Origin: Hymenoscyphus infarciens
Taxonomy: Eukaryota; Ascomycota; Leotiomycetes; Helotiales; Helotiaceae
Direction of reading: 5' to 3'
Assembly (NCBI GenBank): GCA_001414345.1
Contig: LLCB01000221.1
Span: 36,836-100,835, forward strand
Length of the DNA: 64,000 bases
How positions within the stretch are numbered: the first letter of the stretch is position 1; each line of letters opens with the position of its first letter. The notes under the pieces are model-generated. The model had not been told where the DNA came from and made no database searches. It worked only from the letters and a program-made list of their open reading frames with translations. Below are positions 54,375 through 64,000 of the stretch, piece after piece. A program made the position numbers and the translations under genes.

Positions 54375-56200
54375 TCCTAGCTATCTAGAATAATAGTATA
54401 CTATTATAAAGAGAAGTAGTATTCTAATACTAGACTATTTAAACTATTATTTATAAATAATATTAAATTTAAGAGTATAATACTTACTTTTACAAAGTTT
54501 AAGACTAGTAATCTAAGTATATAATAATACTACAAAGCTACTAATACTTATCTAGGCTTCTACTATTTAAGAAGTAAGCTAAAGAAATATTTTAATACTT
54601 ATTATAATACTTCTCGATTTATAAGTATTAATCTAAAATATTATATAGATATATATATAATTATTAACTAAGTTAAATCGAAAATCTCTTTTATAACTAC
54701 TAAAGAAGTACTCTTAATAGAAAGATATATTCTTTAAAGTAGTTAAGCTACTATATAGTATTCTAGAAGCTAGTAATTATTAGTTTATAATATACTATAA
54801 ATACTACGTTTTAAGACGTATAATAGAATAGTTAATAGTTAAATCTTATATTTTATATACTAAGTTATTATGAGATAATAAATAAGCTTATTAAATAATC
54901 TCTCTTTTAATAGTATAAGCTTTTAAACTAATAATACTCTTATACTTATTAATAACGCTTTTACTAATAAAGAAGAAGATATTATTAATAAAGCTAGATT
55001 TATATCTAAAAAGAAAAAGACGCTTACTCTTAATTATCTAATTAAATTTAATAAAAGCCTAATTACTAAGAATTAAGACAGTTCTATCTCTCTTATCTAG
55101 AATTATATAAAATACTTAAACTTAGTATAGAAATATTAGCTAAGATATTTAATATAAAAAGAATATTATATATAATAAATACTAAGTATTAATATATTAT
55201 ATAACGTGCTTAGAGAGTCTACTTAGCTATAGTATTATCTTCTAAGACTACTTTTGATTTATTATATACTACTTAAACTATCGATTTATAAGAGAATAAT
55301 ATTTCACTTCTTAATAAGCGAATTTAATAGAGAATTAATAATACTATAAAAGAGCTTAAATATTTTAAATTAGATAAGAATTCTCTTAAGTTATATACTT
55401 TTACTAATAGATTATTCGCTAATAATAAGAACTTATTATTATAGATTAGTTATATTCTTATATTTATAAATAAGAATAATAATACTAATATTTTATATTC
55501 GTCTTCTACTAAGTATAAGAGAGTTATCTATAATATCTTAGTATTAGAATTATATATAATAAGCTCTAGTTTTAATACTATCGCTTTTATTAAATTAAAC
55601 TTAGAAAGTATCTTAGACTTTAAAGTCTCGCTTATTATATATACTAATTTAAAGTCTATCTATAAATATATAGCTAAACTAGGTATAACTAAAGAGAAAT
55701 AATTAATAATTAATATTATATATTTATAGAAAGTATATAAGTTAAGAGAAATTAATAAACTTAAATAGATCGATATTAAGAGTAATTCTATAGATATTAT
55801 AACTAGAAAGAATTATTTTAACGTCTAATAAAAGTTAATTAATACTAATAAGCTAGATATTAAACTTTTAGAGTAGATAGAGTAGAATAAAAGATAATAA
55901 GAGTATAAAAATAAGACTTTCTTATTAGTTGAGAAAAGTAAATAGAGAGTTATAACTAGTTAGACTAGATATAAGGTTTTTAATAATTTTTAGAGACTTA
56001 ACTTCTTTTTTTTTAAATCAGTACTAGTATTAGTATATTTAAGAGTAAATAGTAATTCAGATTAGTATACGTAGATATATATATTTCTACTTAAGAACTA
56101 TTTAGATAAAGACTATAACTAGCTTTACTTAGTATATATAAACGATAATATAACTCTTTTTATATTACTTTTATAACTACAAAAGTTATACTAATAAATA

Positions 56201-56452
56201 TAATAGTATAAATTATATATAACTATTAAAGAGATATATAAGAGTATATTTAATAAAGTAATATATATAAATACTAAGGTTAATATAAAGAAAAAGACTA
56301 AATTAGTCTTTTATATTAAAAGAGTTAGAGTATCTCTATATAAAAGTTTAGACTATATAAAAGTCTAATAATACTATACTCTAAAATCTAAGTAATATAA
56401 ATAATAATAATAACTATAATAATAATATCTAAAATCTTATTAATATATTAGA
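56201..56452 (+). repeat. LTR-like dispersed repeat, copy 4
   Basis: Shares TAATAGTATAAATTATATATAAC-like start, AGAGATATATAAGAGTA and ATATATAAATACTAAGG with copy 3, with more changes. Confidence 0.55.
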
Positions 56453-57364
56453 TTAGTAACTCTAGATAGCTAGCTATTATACTTTTATTTATAGTTTATA
56501 ATACTTCTTTTATAATGTTTTTTATATCTAAGAAGTTACTTATATCCTTCTTTAATAATCTTAAAATTATAACTATTTATTATAATAAAAACCTTTTTAA
56601 GAAAAAGAAATATATTATTTAAAAGATATTTAAAAGATAATAAATAAAGAATAATATTATAAATAGATTTAATAAATATAAAGAATTTACTATTAGTATT
56701 ATATTTATTCTATTCTTTTAAAGAGTTATAAAGATATAAAAATATAAGATAGTTATTATTAATATTAATATAAGCTTTTACTTATAAATAAGTTAATTAG
56801 CTACTTTGAAAGAAATTTATAAGAATATAGATATAAGATATTACCTCTATATAAGTTACTTCTATACTATTACGCTTTTCTACGTCTTCTATACTTTAAT
56901 TAATTTTATAATATAATAGTAGAAGAAAAAAAGAAAGAGATTTAAGTAGAAGATTAGAAAAAGTGTTTATTCTTTAGCTAGAAGCCTTTTCTAAAAGAGA
57001 GTTAGAAAGATTATATAAAATACTTAAAAGAGTATAATAGATAGTTATAAAATAATACTAATCTCTTCTTTTTCTAACTTAACTTTATTATTCTTTCTTA
57101 TTATTTAAATTATAGTAATACTAATACTTATAAATAATAAAATAGTAAGAGAGAGATAACGAAAGAGAAATAGAAAGATAGAAAGCTAGATAGAGAGATA
57201 TAGCTATAACAAAAAAGAAGTTATAATACGTTTATAACTAGATAGAAATAAATAATTCTTTAGATATTATTAGAAGCTTTTAGATAGTTTATAATTAAAG
57301 ATTTATAAACTATAGCTCTATCTACTTATATTAATTCTATAAATTACTTTATATAATATATCTC

Positions 57365-57538
57365 TATTATAGAAAGAACACGTGACTATACTAGTAGACC
57401 TGTATATATTCCGAGTGCTTTATACTCTCCTCTTCTCTCTTTAGACGTTTATTACTATACTATATAAGAGATTACTTTCACGTATTTTATCGAGCCTAGC
57501 TATAAGCTTCTAATCTATAATCTATCTCTTATACTATA
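57365..57538. repeat. Left 174-bp LTR of the TRIM-like element
   Basis: Direct repeat partner of 58839-59012; contains the E-box-like CACGTG. Confidence 0.85.
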
Positions 57539-57784
57539 TAGTAGTAATGCTTTAAAATCTAGTAACCTCTCTAAATCGAACCTCGCTTACTAAAACCACT
57601 TCTACTACTATATTATAACTAATACCTCTTACCTCTATCTCTCTTATCTGCTTTCTACTCTTATAATTCGAATACTTAATTAGAATCTAGCTATTAGTAT
57701 ATACGCTGTCTAGTAATAAGTATAACCGTCTCTTAGATCTCTAGTAGATTAGTAAGAAAGACGAAGAACACCTCTCTTCTCTCA

Positions 57785-58255
57785 CGCTCTTTCCGCTCCG
57801 TATATATACTCTCTTCGATCTTTTAAGTAACCCCTCTTCAATCTCTTAATATATATATATACTCTTCGATCTTCCGAGTAACCTCTCTTCGATCTTTCGA
57901 GTAACCTCTCTTCTCTTATACCCTTTCCGCTCTATATATATACACTCTTCGATCTCTTAATATATACTCTCTTCGATCTTTTAAGTAACCCCTCTTCTCT
58001 TACGCTCTTTCCGCTCTATATATATATACTCTTCGATCTCTTAATATATACTCTCTTCGATCTTTTAAGTAACCTCTCTTCTCTTACGCTCTTTCCGCTC
58101 TATATATATATACTCTTCGATCTCTTAATATATACTCTCTTTAATCTTTTAAGTAACCTCTCTTCTCTTACGCTCTTTCCGCTTTGTATATATATACTCT
58201 TCGATCTCTTAATATACACTCTCTTTGATCTTTTAAGTAACCTCTCTTTACTCTC
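57785..58255. repeat. 84-bp minisatellite
   Basis: The phrase CTTTCCGCTCTATATATATA recurs with starts near 57919, 58003, 58087 and 58171, a regular 84-bp period; a further copy begins near 57785 with an irregular spacing. Each unit also contains CTCTTCGATCTCTTAATATA and TTTTAAGTAACC. It is CT-rich on one strand and shows little RIP despite being repetitive, because the CT-rich strand offers few CpA sites. Confidence 0.88.
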
Positions 58256-58838
58256 TTAAGTCTCGAGTCCTCGATCCTTATACCTCCGCCTCGATATCGA
58301 CCTCTAAGACTCGGTTTTCTCTCCTCTCCTCTCTTATTAGCATTTCTTATATTACTATAGTAATAGCTATCTTAATAACCTCGCTATCTACTCTTCGATA
58401 ACTTCTTTCGCACGTCTACTAACCGCACGTCTATATCTTACTAAATTCTTACTTCTTATATTAATACACCTCTCTAAGACGTAGTATAGGCTAGGAATAT
58501 ATACTAGTATTATACACGGTTTAAAGCGCTCTTAAGTATCTTAAAAGAGAGGAAGAGAAGGAATACTATTATATATAACACTAGCTAGAGTATATAACCT
58601 CTAAAGCTAGCTATAACTTTAAGAGAGACTTACTTATAGCTAGAAGTTAGGTAATATTATAGCTTAATAGAACGTAGCTATATAGACACTAGCTAGAGTA
58701 TACGACCTCTAAAGCTAGCTATAACTTAGAGAAAGCTTACTTAAGAACTAGAAGACGAGTTATAGCCTTATTTATTTCTTTCTTTTATTTCTTTTACCTT
58801 TTTAGGTCTTTAGAGCTAACCTTTCTTTTAGATAAGCA

Positions 58839-59012
58839 TATTATAGGAAGAACACGTAACTACACTAGTAGACCTATATATATTCCAAGTACTTCGTACT
58901 CTTCTCTTCTCTCTTTAGACGTTTATTACTATACTATATAAGAGATTACTTTTATATATTTCATCGGGCCTAGCTATAAGCTTCTAATCTATAATCTGTC
59001 TCTTATACTATA
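58839..59012. repeat. Right 174-bp LTR of the TRIM-like element
   Basis: Direct repeat partner of 57365-57538; CACGTG has become CACGTA here. Confidence 0.85.
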
Positions 59013-59220
59013 ATCTCTAAGTATTAGTTAAAATTAACTAAAATTAAAGTATCTACTAATATTTTAGTTTAATCTTAAAAAAAGCTAAGTTAACGTTTTT
59101 TAAACTACTATATTTCTAAATTAAAAGCGTAACTAATCTAACTTTATAAAAACTCTCTTAAATAATATCTCTAAGATAGAAAGAAATATTAGATTAATAG
59201 TTAAGACTATAAAGTCACCT

Positions 59221-59468
59221 AGAAACACTTATACTCTATTACGAACCTAAGAGAACAAAGACAAGAAACTCAAAGATAAATCTATACTTAAATTACAATC
59301 GTATACTAAAGTCCTAATATCTAACCCTAACCCAAATATACTCTAACCTTACCAAAAGACTAATATTCCCTAACAAACACCTATAAAAACATCAGCCCAC
59401 CTATCGCATGCCTAAAATGAAAAGAATGAAAAAAAACTTCATAATCCTATCACTTCCTCGCCCGCAGA
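59221..59468. other. Transition zone with telomere-like word
   Basis: Composition returns to normal near 59220. CTAACCCTAACCC at 59321-59333 equals just over two units of the TTAGGG telomere repeat. This is the 3' side of the RabGAP gene. Confidence 0.5.
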
Positions 59469-62331
59469 TTATTTATCCGCACTCGCACTCTCAACTTTAC
59501 TCAACCCCTCCCCCTCCTTCCTAACAACCTTCCTAGGCAGCACCTCCACCTTCCGACTCAATAACGCTCTCAACTCAGGACTAATAACCTTCGGTCGCTG
59601 CTCCTCCAATTCTCCACTCGGTCTCCCTTCCGTAGATACTTTCTTCCCTTTATCCACGACCTTCGCCTTTGTAGATGGCGAAGCAGGTGCAGGAGAAGAC
59701 GAGGAAGCCTCAGCGCCACTATTCGTAGACCCAGCAGTGACGGTATCGGTACCGGACGTATTCGCACCAGAAGCCATAGTTGGAGATTTTGGGGCAACAG
59801 CACCAGTATTTCTCTGTCTTAACTTTGGAGTAGGGAAGTTGGATTTCTTGTCGATAGCTTCTACCGTTCTTTGGAAGCGGCGGAAGAGCGCTTCCGCTCT
59901 GATGAGTGTGGATTCCAGATCAATAGTTGTAGATAGCTCATTGACTATATCATCGTTAGTCCCCAAAAACCCAGAACGAATGAAAAAAGGAGGCCATACT
60001 ATATTTCAAAACCTCATCAAAATGCTGCAAATGCTCCATAATAACACCCCGATGCTTCTCCAAAATCGCTAGAGCAACAAAGAGATGAAATCCACTACTC
60101 AAATAATCCGTCCAAAGCGTCTCCCACAACTTCAAAATATCTAACCAGCCAAACTCCCTCTTATACCAAACAAGCAACATCCGGAAGAAGAAGAAGAAAT
60201 TCGTGGAATCTGCTGATTGGAGATGGAGGTACAGTTTTGGATCCATGAGTTGAACAAGATGGTCGAGAGTAAGAAGTTGTTTCCGCATGCCTGACTGATC
60301 TCGGAGGAAATTTCGTTCCATTCTCTCCATGAAGTGCTGGAAACCCCAGAAAGCGATAGCGTCATCTTGCATGACTGCATAGATAGGTGCCAGTAAATCG
60401 GACATTCCCTGGACGTAGCCAAGATCTCGATTGTACTCGTTGTAGGTGAGTAACATATCCTTCATTTGCTCCAGATGAACATTCGTTCCGACTTCTGCGA
60501 ATGGCGAGGATGGATCTGGGTGTGGTGTGTCTTCGCCTGCGAATATTGGTACGTTGCGATCGGTTCTGTGTACGTCTTTTTCTATACCGCAGACCCCAAG
60601 GAATGGGATTAGTTAGCCTGCTGCAAATTGGGATTTTCCGGGGGTTTTTACATACCAATTCGGCCTTTTTGTTCTCTCCACCATTCCCCTTCTTCTCCTT
60701 CTCCGCCGAGATCTACTAAACGATCCCACCACGCTCCCTTTAACTTGACGTAGGCATCCCGTAAACTTGCTGATTCTGCCTTTCGGTCATCAAAGGTCGA
60801 GTTCCACTCATAAACACCCAGTAAGAAGAGCCAAGCTTCTTTTCTCACCCCGTCCTCTGGATCAAGCCCGCCATGAAATACTCGTTCCTTGACTTCATCC
60901 ACTGTAATTTGCAATCGTCCTGTTCGTTGGTCGAAGAAGCTATTCCATTCCTTCAGTGTTACAGTCTTTCTTTGCTCTTTCAAGCTCAAACCCGCAATCT
61001 CGGTATCGAGTAACTCGAATTCTCCAACATCAGTCTCTTCCATTTCGAGAACATCTCGAGCTGTCCAAATTCGATTATTTCGATCCCGCTCGCTTTGCTC
61101 GGCAATACCCATCGCCCATCTTGCCAAATATATCCTGGCACTATCGAATTCGTCTTGTATCGTTTGGACTTCGGGATTCTTGAGTAATCTTCTCATTTGT
61201 GGCGGTACCTTTGGGTTATCAATCACCGTCTCGGCCGTCCTTCTGGTAAAAGTGGTGACCTTGCTGAACTTCTCCATCAAATTCCATCCGGCCTCCTTGA
61301 CAAATTTGGTAACAGCATCCATTTCTCCATCTCCCCTTCCTCTTGAACTCGATGATGAACCAGCTGCCCCACCCACAGTTACACCAGACTGACTCGGTCT
61401 CCTCACGATCGCAGCAGTGACTGGTTTCCCAAATGCCTCCTTGTCTTCAATACTTGGCTCCACCAGGTAGATATTTGGCTCCGCACCACTTCTCTCAATC
61501 TCCACGTATCGCTTCAGCCATCTCAGAACCTCATCACCACCCCAAAACATCTCCCCGTTCGCACCGAATGGATCAAAGCTTTCCCTCGTCCGCTTCTTCT
61601 TCTGTAAAATGGTACTCTGACACTCATTATCGTGAAAGAACAGAGCCGGAAAAGACTCGCCACCCCTCGTATTCACAACCAAGCTGCCAAACCACCATCC
61701 CAGACTCGGCGGTCGCACAAGAAGGCTGTATATCGCAGAAACTGGAATGGCAAATGCATAATGTCCCACCGAGCCGGAATGTGTGGTTGTAGTCGGGGGA
61801 GGAGGTACAAGATATGATTGTCGAGGAGGCGAGTCTCCTTCTGAGAGGTCGACTTTCACGTATGTATTGAGGGCATCGCCCAATGTAGATTCCGGTAGCC
61901 ATGCGAGGAGGAGGGAGGAAGCAGCTTTATTCCGGGCTTCGGCTGTGGAGGAGGAGGATGTTGGTCGGGAGTTGGGAGCTGGTTTTTGCTGTAGAAGGGC
62001 GATATAACCAGGGACGTTCTCTTTCGCAGAAGGGGTGGGATGTATGTAGACCTGCGAGGTTGCAGATGTTAGCTTGTACTCGAATCCATTTCCTCCATTT
62101 GCCCCTCAATTTGGTGTTGCCCCTCATCCCCTCCGGAAAGCAACATACCTTGCTCTTGGAGAATAACAGCTTCACACCTCTGCCGCTGCTTGTATGTGTG
62201 ATGGTATTATAATCTCCCTCCTCATCGTCACTTCTGGCGTAGAAGCTATTTGAAGGTGACACCGGTCGAGCAGTTGATTCCTCTGCTGCGGGGTTCGCGG
62301 CTGCTTTTCCAGTGGACGACATCATTATCAT
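59469..62331 (-). CDS. GYP7: GYP7-like TBC-domain Rab GTPase-activating protein
   Basis: Four exons encode 878 residues: 62331-62149, 62051-60656, 60581-60000 and 59944-59469. Introns are 97, 74 and 55 nt, GT-AG with CTAAC branch sites, all in phase. The N-terminal part (about 45-230: GVKLLFSKSKVYIHPTPSAK, GWWFGSLVVNTRGGESFPAL) is the Gyp7-type Rab-binding-like region. The TBC domain begins near 490 (VFHGGLDPEDGVRKEAWLFL); the catalytic arginine finger is R532 in I-E-K-D-V-H-R-T, and the glutamine finger is Q584 in GYVQGMSDLLAP. The end is a Ser/Ala/Pro-rich tail. Gyp7 accelerates GTP hydrolysis by the vacuolar Rab Ypt7 and so limits vacuole fusion; the same role is inferred here. The last intron is easily missed because its first part is open in frame (SMASFFHSFWVFGD). 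Start: first of three close ATGs (62331, 62325, 62322). Confidence 0.93.
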
Positions 62332-62590
62332 TTTGCTTTTGCTAGAGTCTGCCTCTGCGAAATCAGTAGAGGAATTGAAGAAGAGTTATTTCCAAGTCGA
62401 GTTTCTGGTCAGCAGCTGGGATTTCGAGACTTTAAATCATTTGTCCTCTGGGTGTCTGGTGGTCTGCTTGGTGGTGTCGAGAGTTGCTTGTGGCTGGTAA
62501 TGACGAAGCCTGTGGCGCGCTCATGCGTGCGTTGTCTCGTGACGATTATTCACCTGCCTACTCAACCGAGGTTTCTATGAATTGTGTATT
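62332..62590. other. Promoter region of the RabGAP gene
   Basis: Normal composition until about 62580, then AT-rich. No gene seen. Confidence 0.5.
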
Positions 62591-64000
62591 AAATAGAAAA
62601 TTAGAAATTGGAAAATAGTAATAGTTAAATAGTATATTTAATATAATCTAGAATAAATAATATTATAAATATAAAAACTAGAAAGCAAGTCTAAGTTTAT
62701 ATAAGAGATAATAAATACTACTTTCTAAAAAGTAGAAATAATAGAGCCTTTAGAGCGCAAAAGTGTTAGTCCTCGGGTAACCCGCGCTAGCGGGAGCGGC
62801 TAAACCGAATCAGGCCTAGCCTCTAACCCTATCTTAAATTCTAGTATATCTAAAACTACGCCTATACTCTACCTTCTATCGAGTACTATCTCTAGCTCTA
62901 ATAAATTATTTTTTTATATATATCGATAAAGCGCTCTCTAGAGTATCTTTTATACTTAAAATTATCTAAATCGCTTATAAATTACCTATATAAACGTAAT
63001 ACTAAGTAATATATCTATATATTTATATAAAAAGATACTAAGAAATACTAAGACTACTCTTCTCTATTAAAAAGTCTTAGCCTACTCTCTTTAAATACTT
63101 TAATAGTATATACGTAAATTATATTTAAAAGCTCTATTATTAATACTAGATACTAAAGAGTAGACCCTTATAATTTATAAAGAAAAATATACTAGAAAAT
63201 CTAGCTAGAAGATGCTAGAGGCGTCTCTCGATTTTTATAAAAGCTTTTTACTCTACTACTAACTCTGTCCTACTACCTACTACTTTCTACTAGCTCTTAG
63301 AACTAACACTTTCACTCTTAGAATACTCTTTCTACGTAGTACTACGTAGGCTATTTATATACTAAAATACTCTAGTATACTTATTCTAAGAGGAAAAGTA
63401 TTAGTTCTAAACTAGTAGTAATAGTAGTTCTTTTTAGTAGGTAGTACTAGTCCTATATACTCTATATAATTATAACTATATATAGAGTAGAGCTTAAATT
63501 AATTAAAATCTATGTCTTATTTAATACTAAGTCTTATTCTCGATAAGATTTTGCGTTATACTACCTCTCTATAAACCGAAAACAGAGAGAGTAGTATAGG
63601 TCGGTTTTATACTACTCTATAAGTACTATAAAACTAAGACTAAGAAAATACTTTATATAAGCTTTTATACTATAAATTATACGCTCTTTAAGATAGGCTT
63701 TCTAGAAAATTTCTATCTATTTTATTTTAATAGGTTAGGGTTACGTTTTCCTGCTTAGTAATCCTTCCCGATTTCCTCCTAAGACTACCTTCTTTCTTAA
63801 CTTTAAATACGTATATTATAACTAATACTAAATAAAAACTAATAATATATATAGAATACTATAATTAACTATAAATAGTACTATAATATATAATAATATT
63901 ATAATATTTACTAAAGTAAAGCTTTATATATATTATTCTAGTTTTAGGAGTTAGTATAGTATATATCTTCTACTACCTAATAAGTAGTATAAGATTAATA
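62591..64000. repeat. AT-rich RIP block 4, runs off the window
   Basis: Same CA/TG-poor composition. One less-mutated island at about 62750-62830 is GC-rich and contains the inverted repeat CCCGCGCTAGCGGG (62780-62793). A second island near 63730-63800 contains GGTTAGGGTTACG. No coding remnant identified. Confidence 0.82.

Larger units (their letters stand above)
57360..59017. mobile_element. Short non-coding LTR element (TRIM-like) with internal minisatellite
   Basis: Two 174-bp direct repeats, 57365-57538 and 58839-59012, share GAAGAACACGTGACTA-like starts and TAAGCTTCTAATCTATAATC near the ends. The element (1648 bp) is flanked by ATCTC (57360-57364) and ATCTC (59013-59017), a perfect 5-bp duplication. 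LTR ends read TA...TA, consistent with RIP of TG...CA. The 1.3-kb interior has no coding remnant and holds an 84-bp tandem repeat. Size and structure fit terminal-repeat retrotransposons in miniature, although the interior is larger than classical TRIMs. Confidence 0.85.
37357..59220. repeat. AT-rich RIP block 3 with nested retroelements (22 kb)
   Basis: CA and TG are almost completely missing over nearly 22 kb, with CT/AG and some CG kept; stop codons TAA/TAG appear where Gln or Trp codons stood. No intact gene. Sub-elements with evidence are listed separately: a plus-strand gypsy chromovirus (38390-45080) split by a copia-derived element (40987-44841), a minus-strand gypsy RT (about 49150-50020), dispersed LTR-like repeats, and a short LTR element (57365-59012). 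Stretches 37357-38390, 45100-48820, 50050-54100 and 54400-57360 carry the same composition but no domain that I can name. Confidence 0.9.

Noticed and set aside
57785..58255. Regular repeats resembling a CRISPR array
   Set aside because: Units are 84 bp and contiguous without unique spacers; the genome is eukaryotic. It is a minisatellite.
3557..64000. A Starship or Crypton-type tyrosine-recombinase captain gene in the AT-rich blocks
   Set aside because: I looked for DUF3435-like or other recombinase motifs through the RIP stops and could not recognise any; only LTR-element domains were found.
1..64000. tRNA, rRNA or other structured RNA genes
   Set aside because: I scanned for tRNA A- and B-box patterns by eye and saw no convincing cloverleaf; a covariance-model search would be decisive.

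Overview
The window looks like a filamentous ascomycete chromosome segment, most likely Leotiomycetes (Sclerotiniaceae-like). The evidence is short introns (mostly 42-97 nt) with CTAAC branch points, TATA boxes with CT-rich leaders, a HET-domain gene, and long AT-rich blocks with the signature of repeat-induced point mutation (RIP). The order and rough lineage are my inference; Pezizomycotina is secure.

Layout. (i) 1-3.5 kb: the 3' end of a gene, a secreted SMP-30-like beta-propeller gene, a small uncertain ORF, and a hAT-type miniature transposon with 8-bp target duplications. (ii) 3.56-7.29 kb: RIP block. (iii) 7.3-27.6 kb: gene island with a broken small gene, HET protein, 2OG-Fe(II) oxygenase (with a GC-AG intron), secreted M28/GCPII-type peptidase (6 exons), secreted lipase, MMTAG2-like RS protein, a frameshifted GFA-type pseudogene, a 1778-residue sacsin-like ATPase with a C-terminal HExxH motif, and a lineage-specific hypothetical protein. 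(iv) 27.6-29.56 kb: RIP block. (v) 29.9-37.36 kb: a second gene island, made mostly of small fast-evolving genes: at least three diverged paralogues sharing a C-terminal motif, a 53-residue cysteine peptide, an ING-type PHD-finger pseudogene, a membrane protein, and an HNH protein that lacks the usual first His. (vi) 37.36-59.2 kb: a 22-kb RIP block of nested retroelements. (vii) 59.47-62.33 kb: GYP7-like RabGAP. (viii) 62.6-64 kb: RIP block running off the end.

The large RIP block can be partly dissected. A plus-strand Ty3/gypsy chromovirus (RT, RNase H, integrase, chromodomain) is split by a 3855-bp minus-strand Ty1/copia-derived element with paired 403-bp LTRs and a 5-bp AAGCT duplication. 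That inner element keeps gag and protease but has lost integrase and nearly all of RT. A second gypsy RT lies on the minus strand near 49.5 kb. A 1648-bp short LTR element (174-bp LTRs, ATCTC duplication, 84-bp minisatellite inside) sits at 57.4-59.0 kb. An LTR-like repeat occurs four times across two RIP blocks.

Functionally the genes do not form a biosynthetic cluster. They mix housekeeping genes (RabGAP, MMTAG2-like, sacsin-like ATPase) with secreted hydrolases and accessory genes, in a two-speed arrangement where young or decaying genes sit next to RIP blocks.
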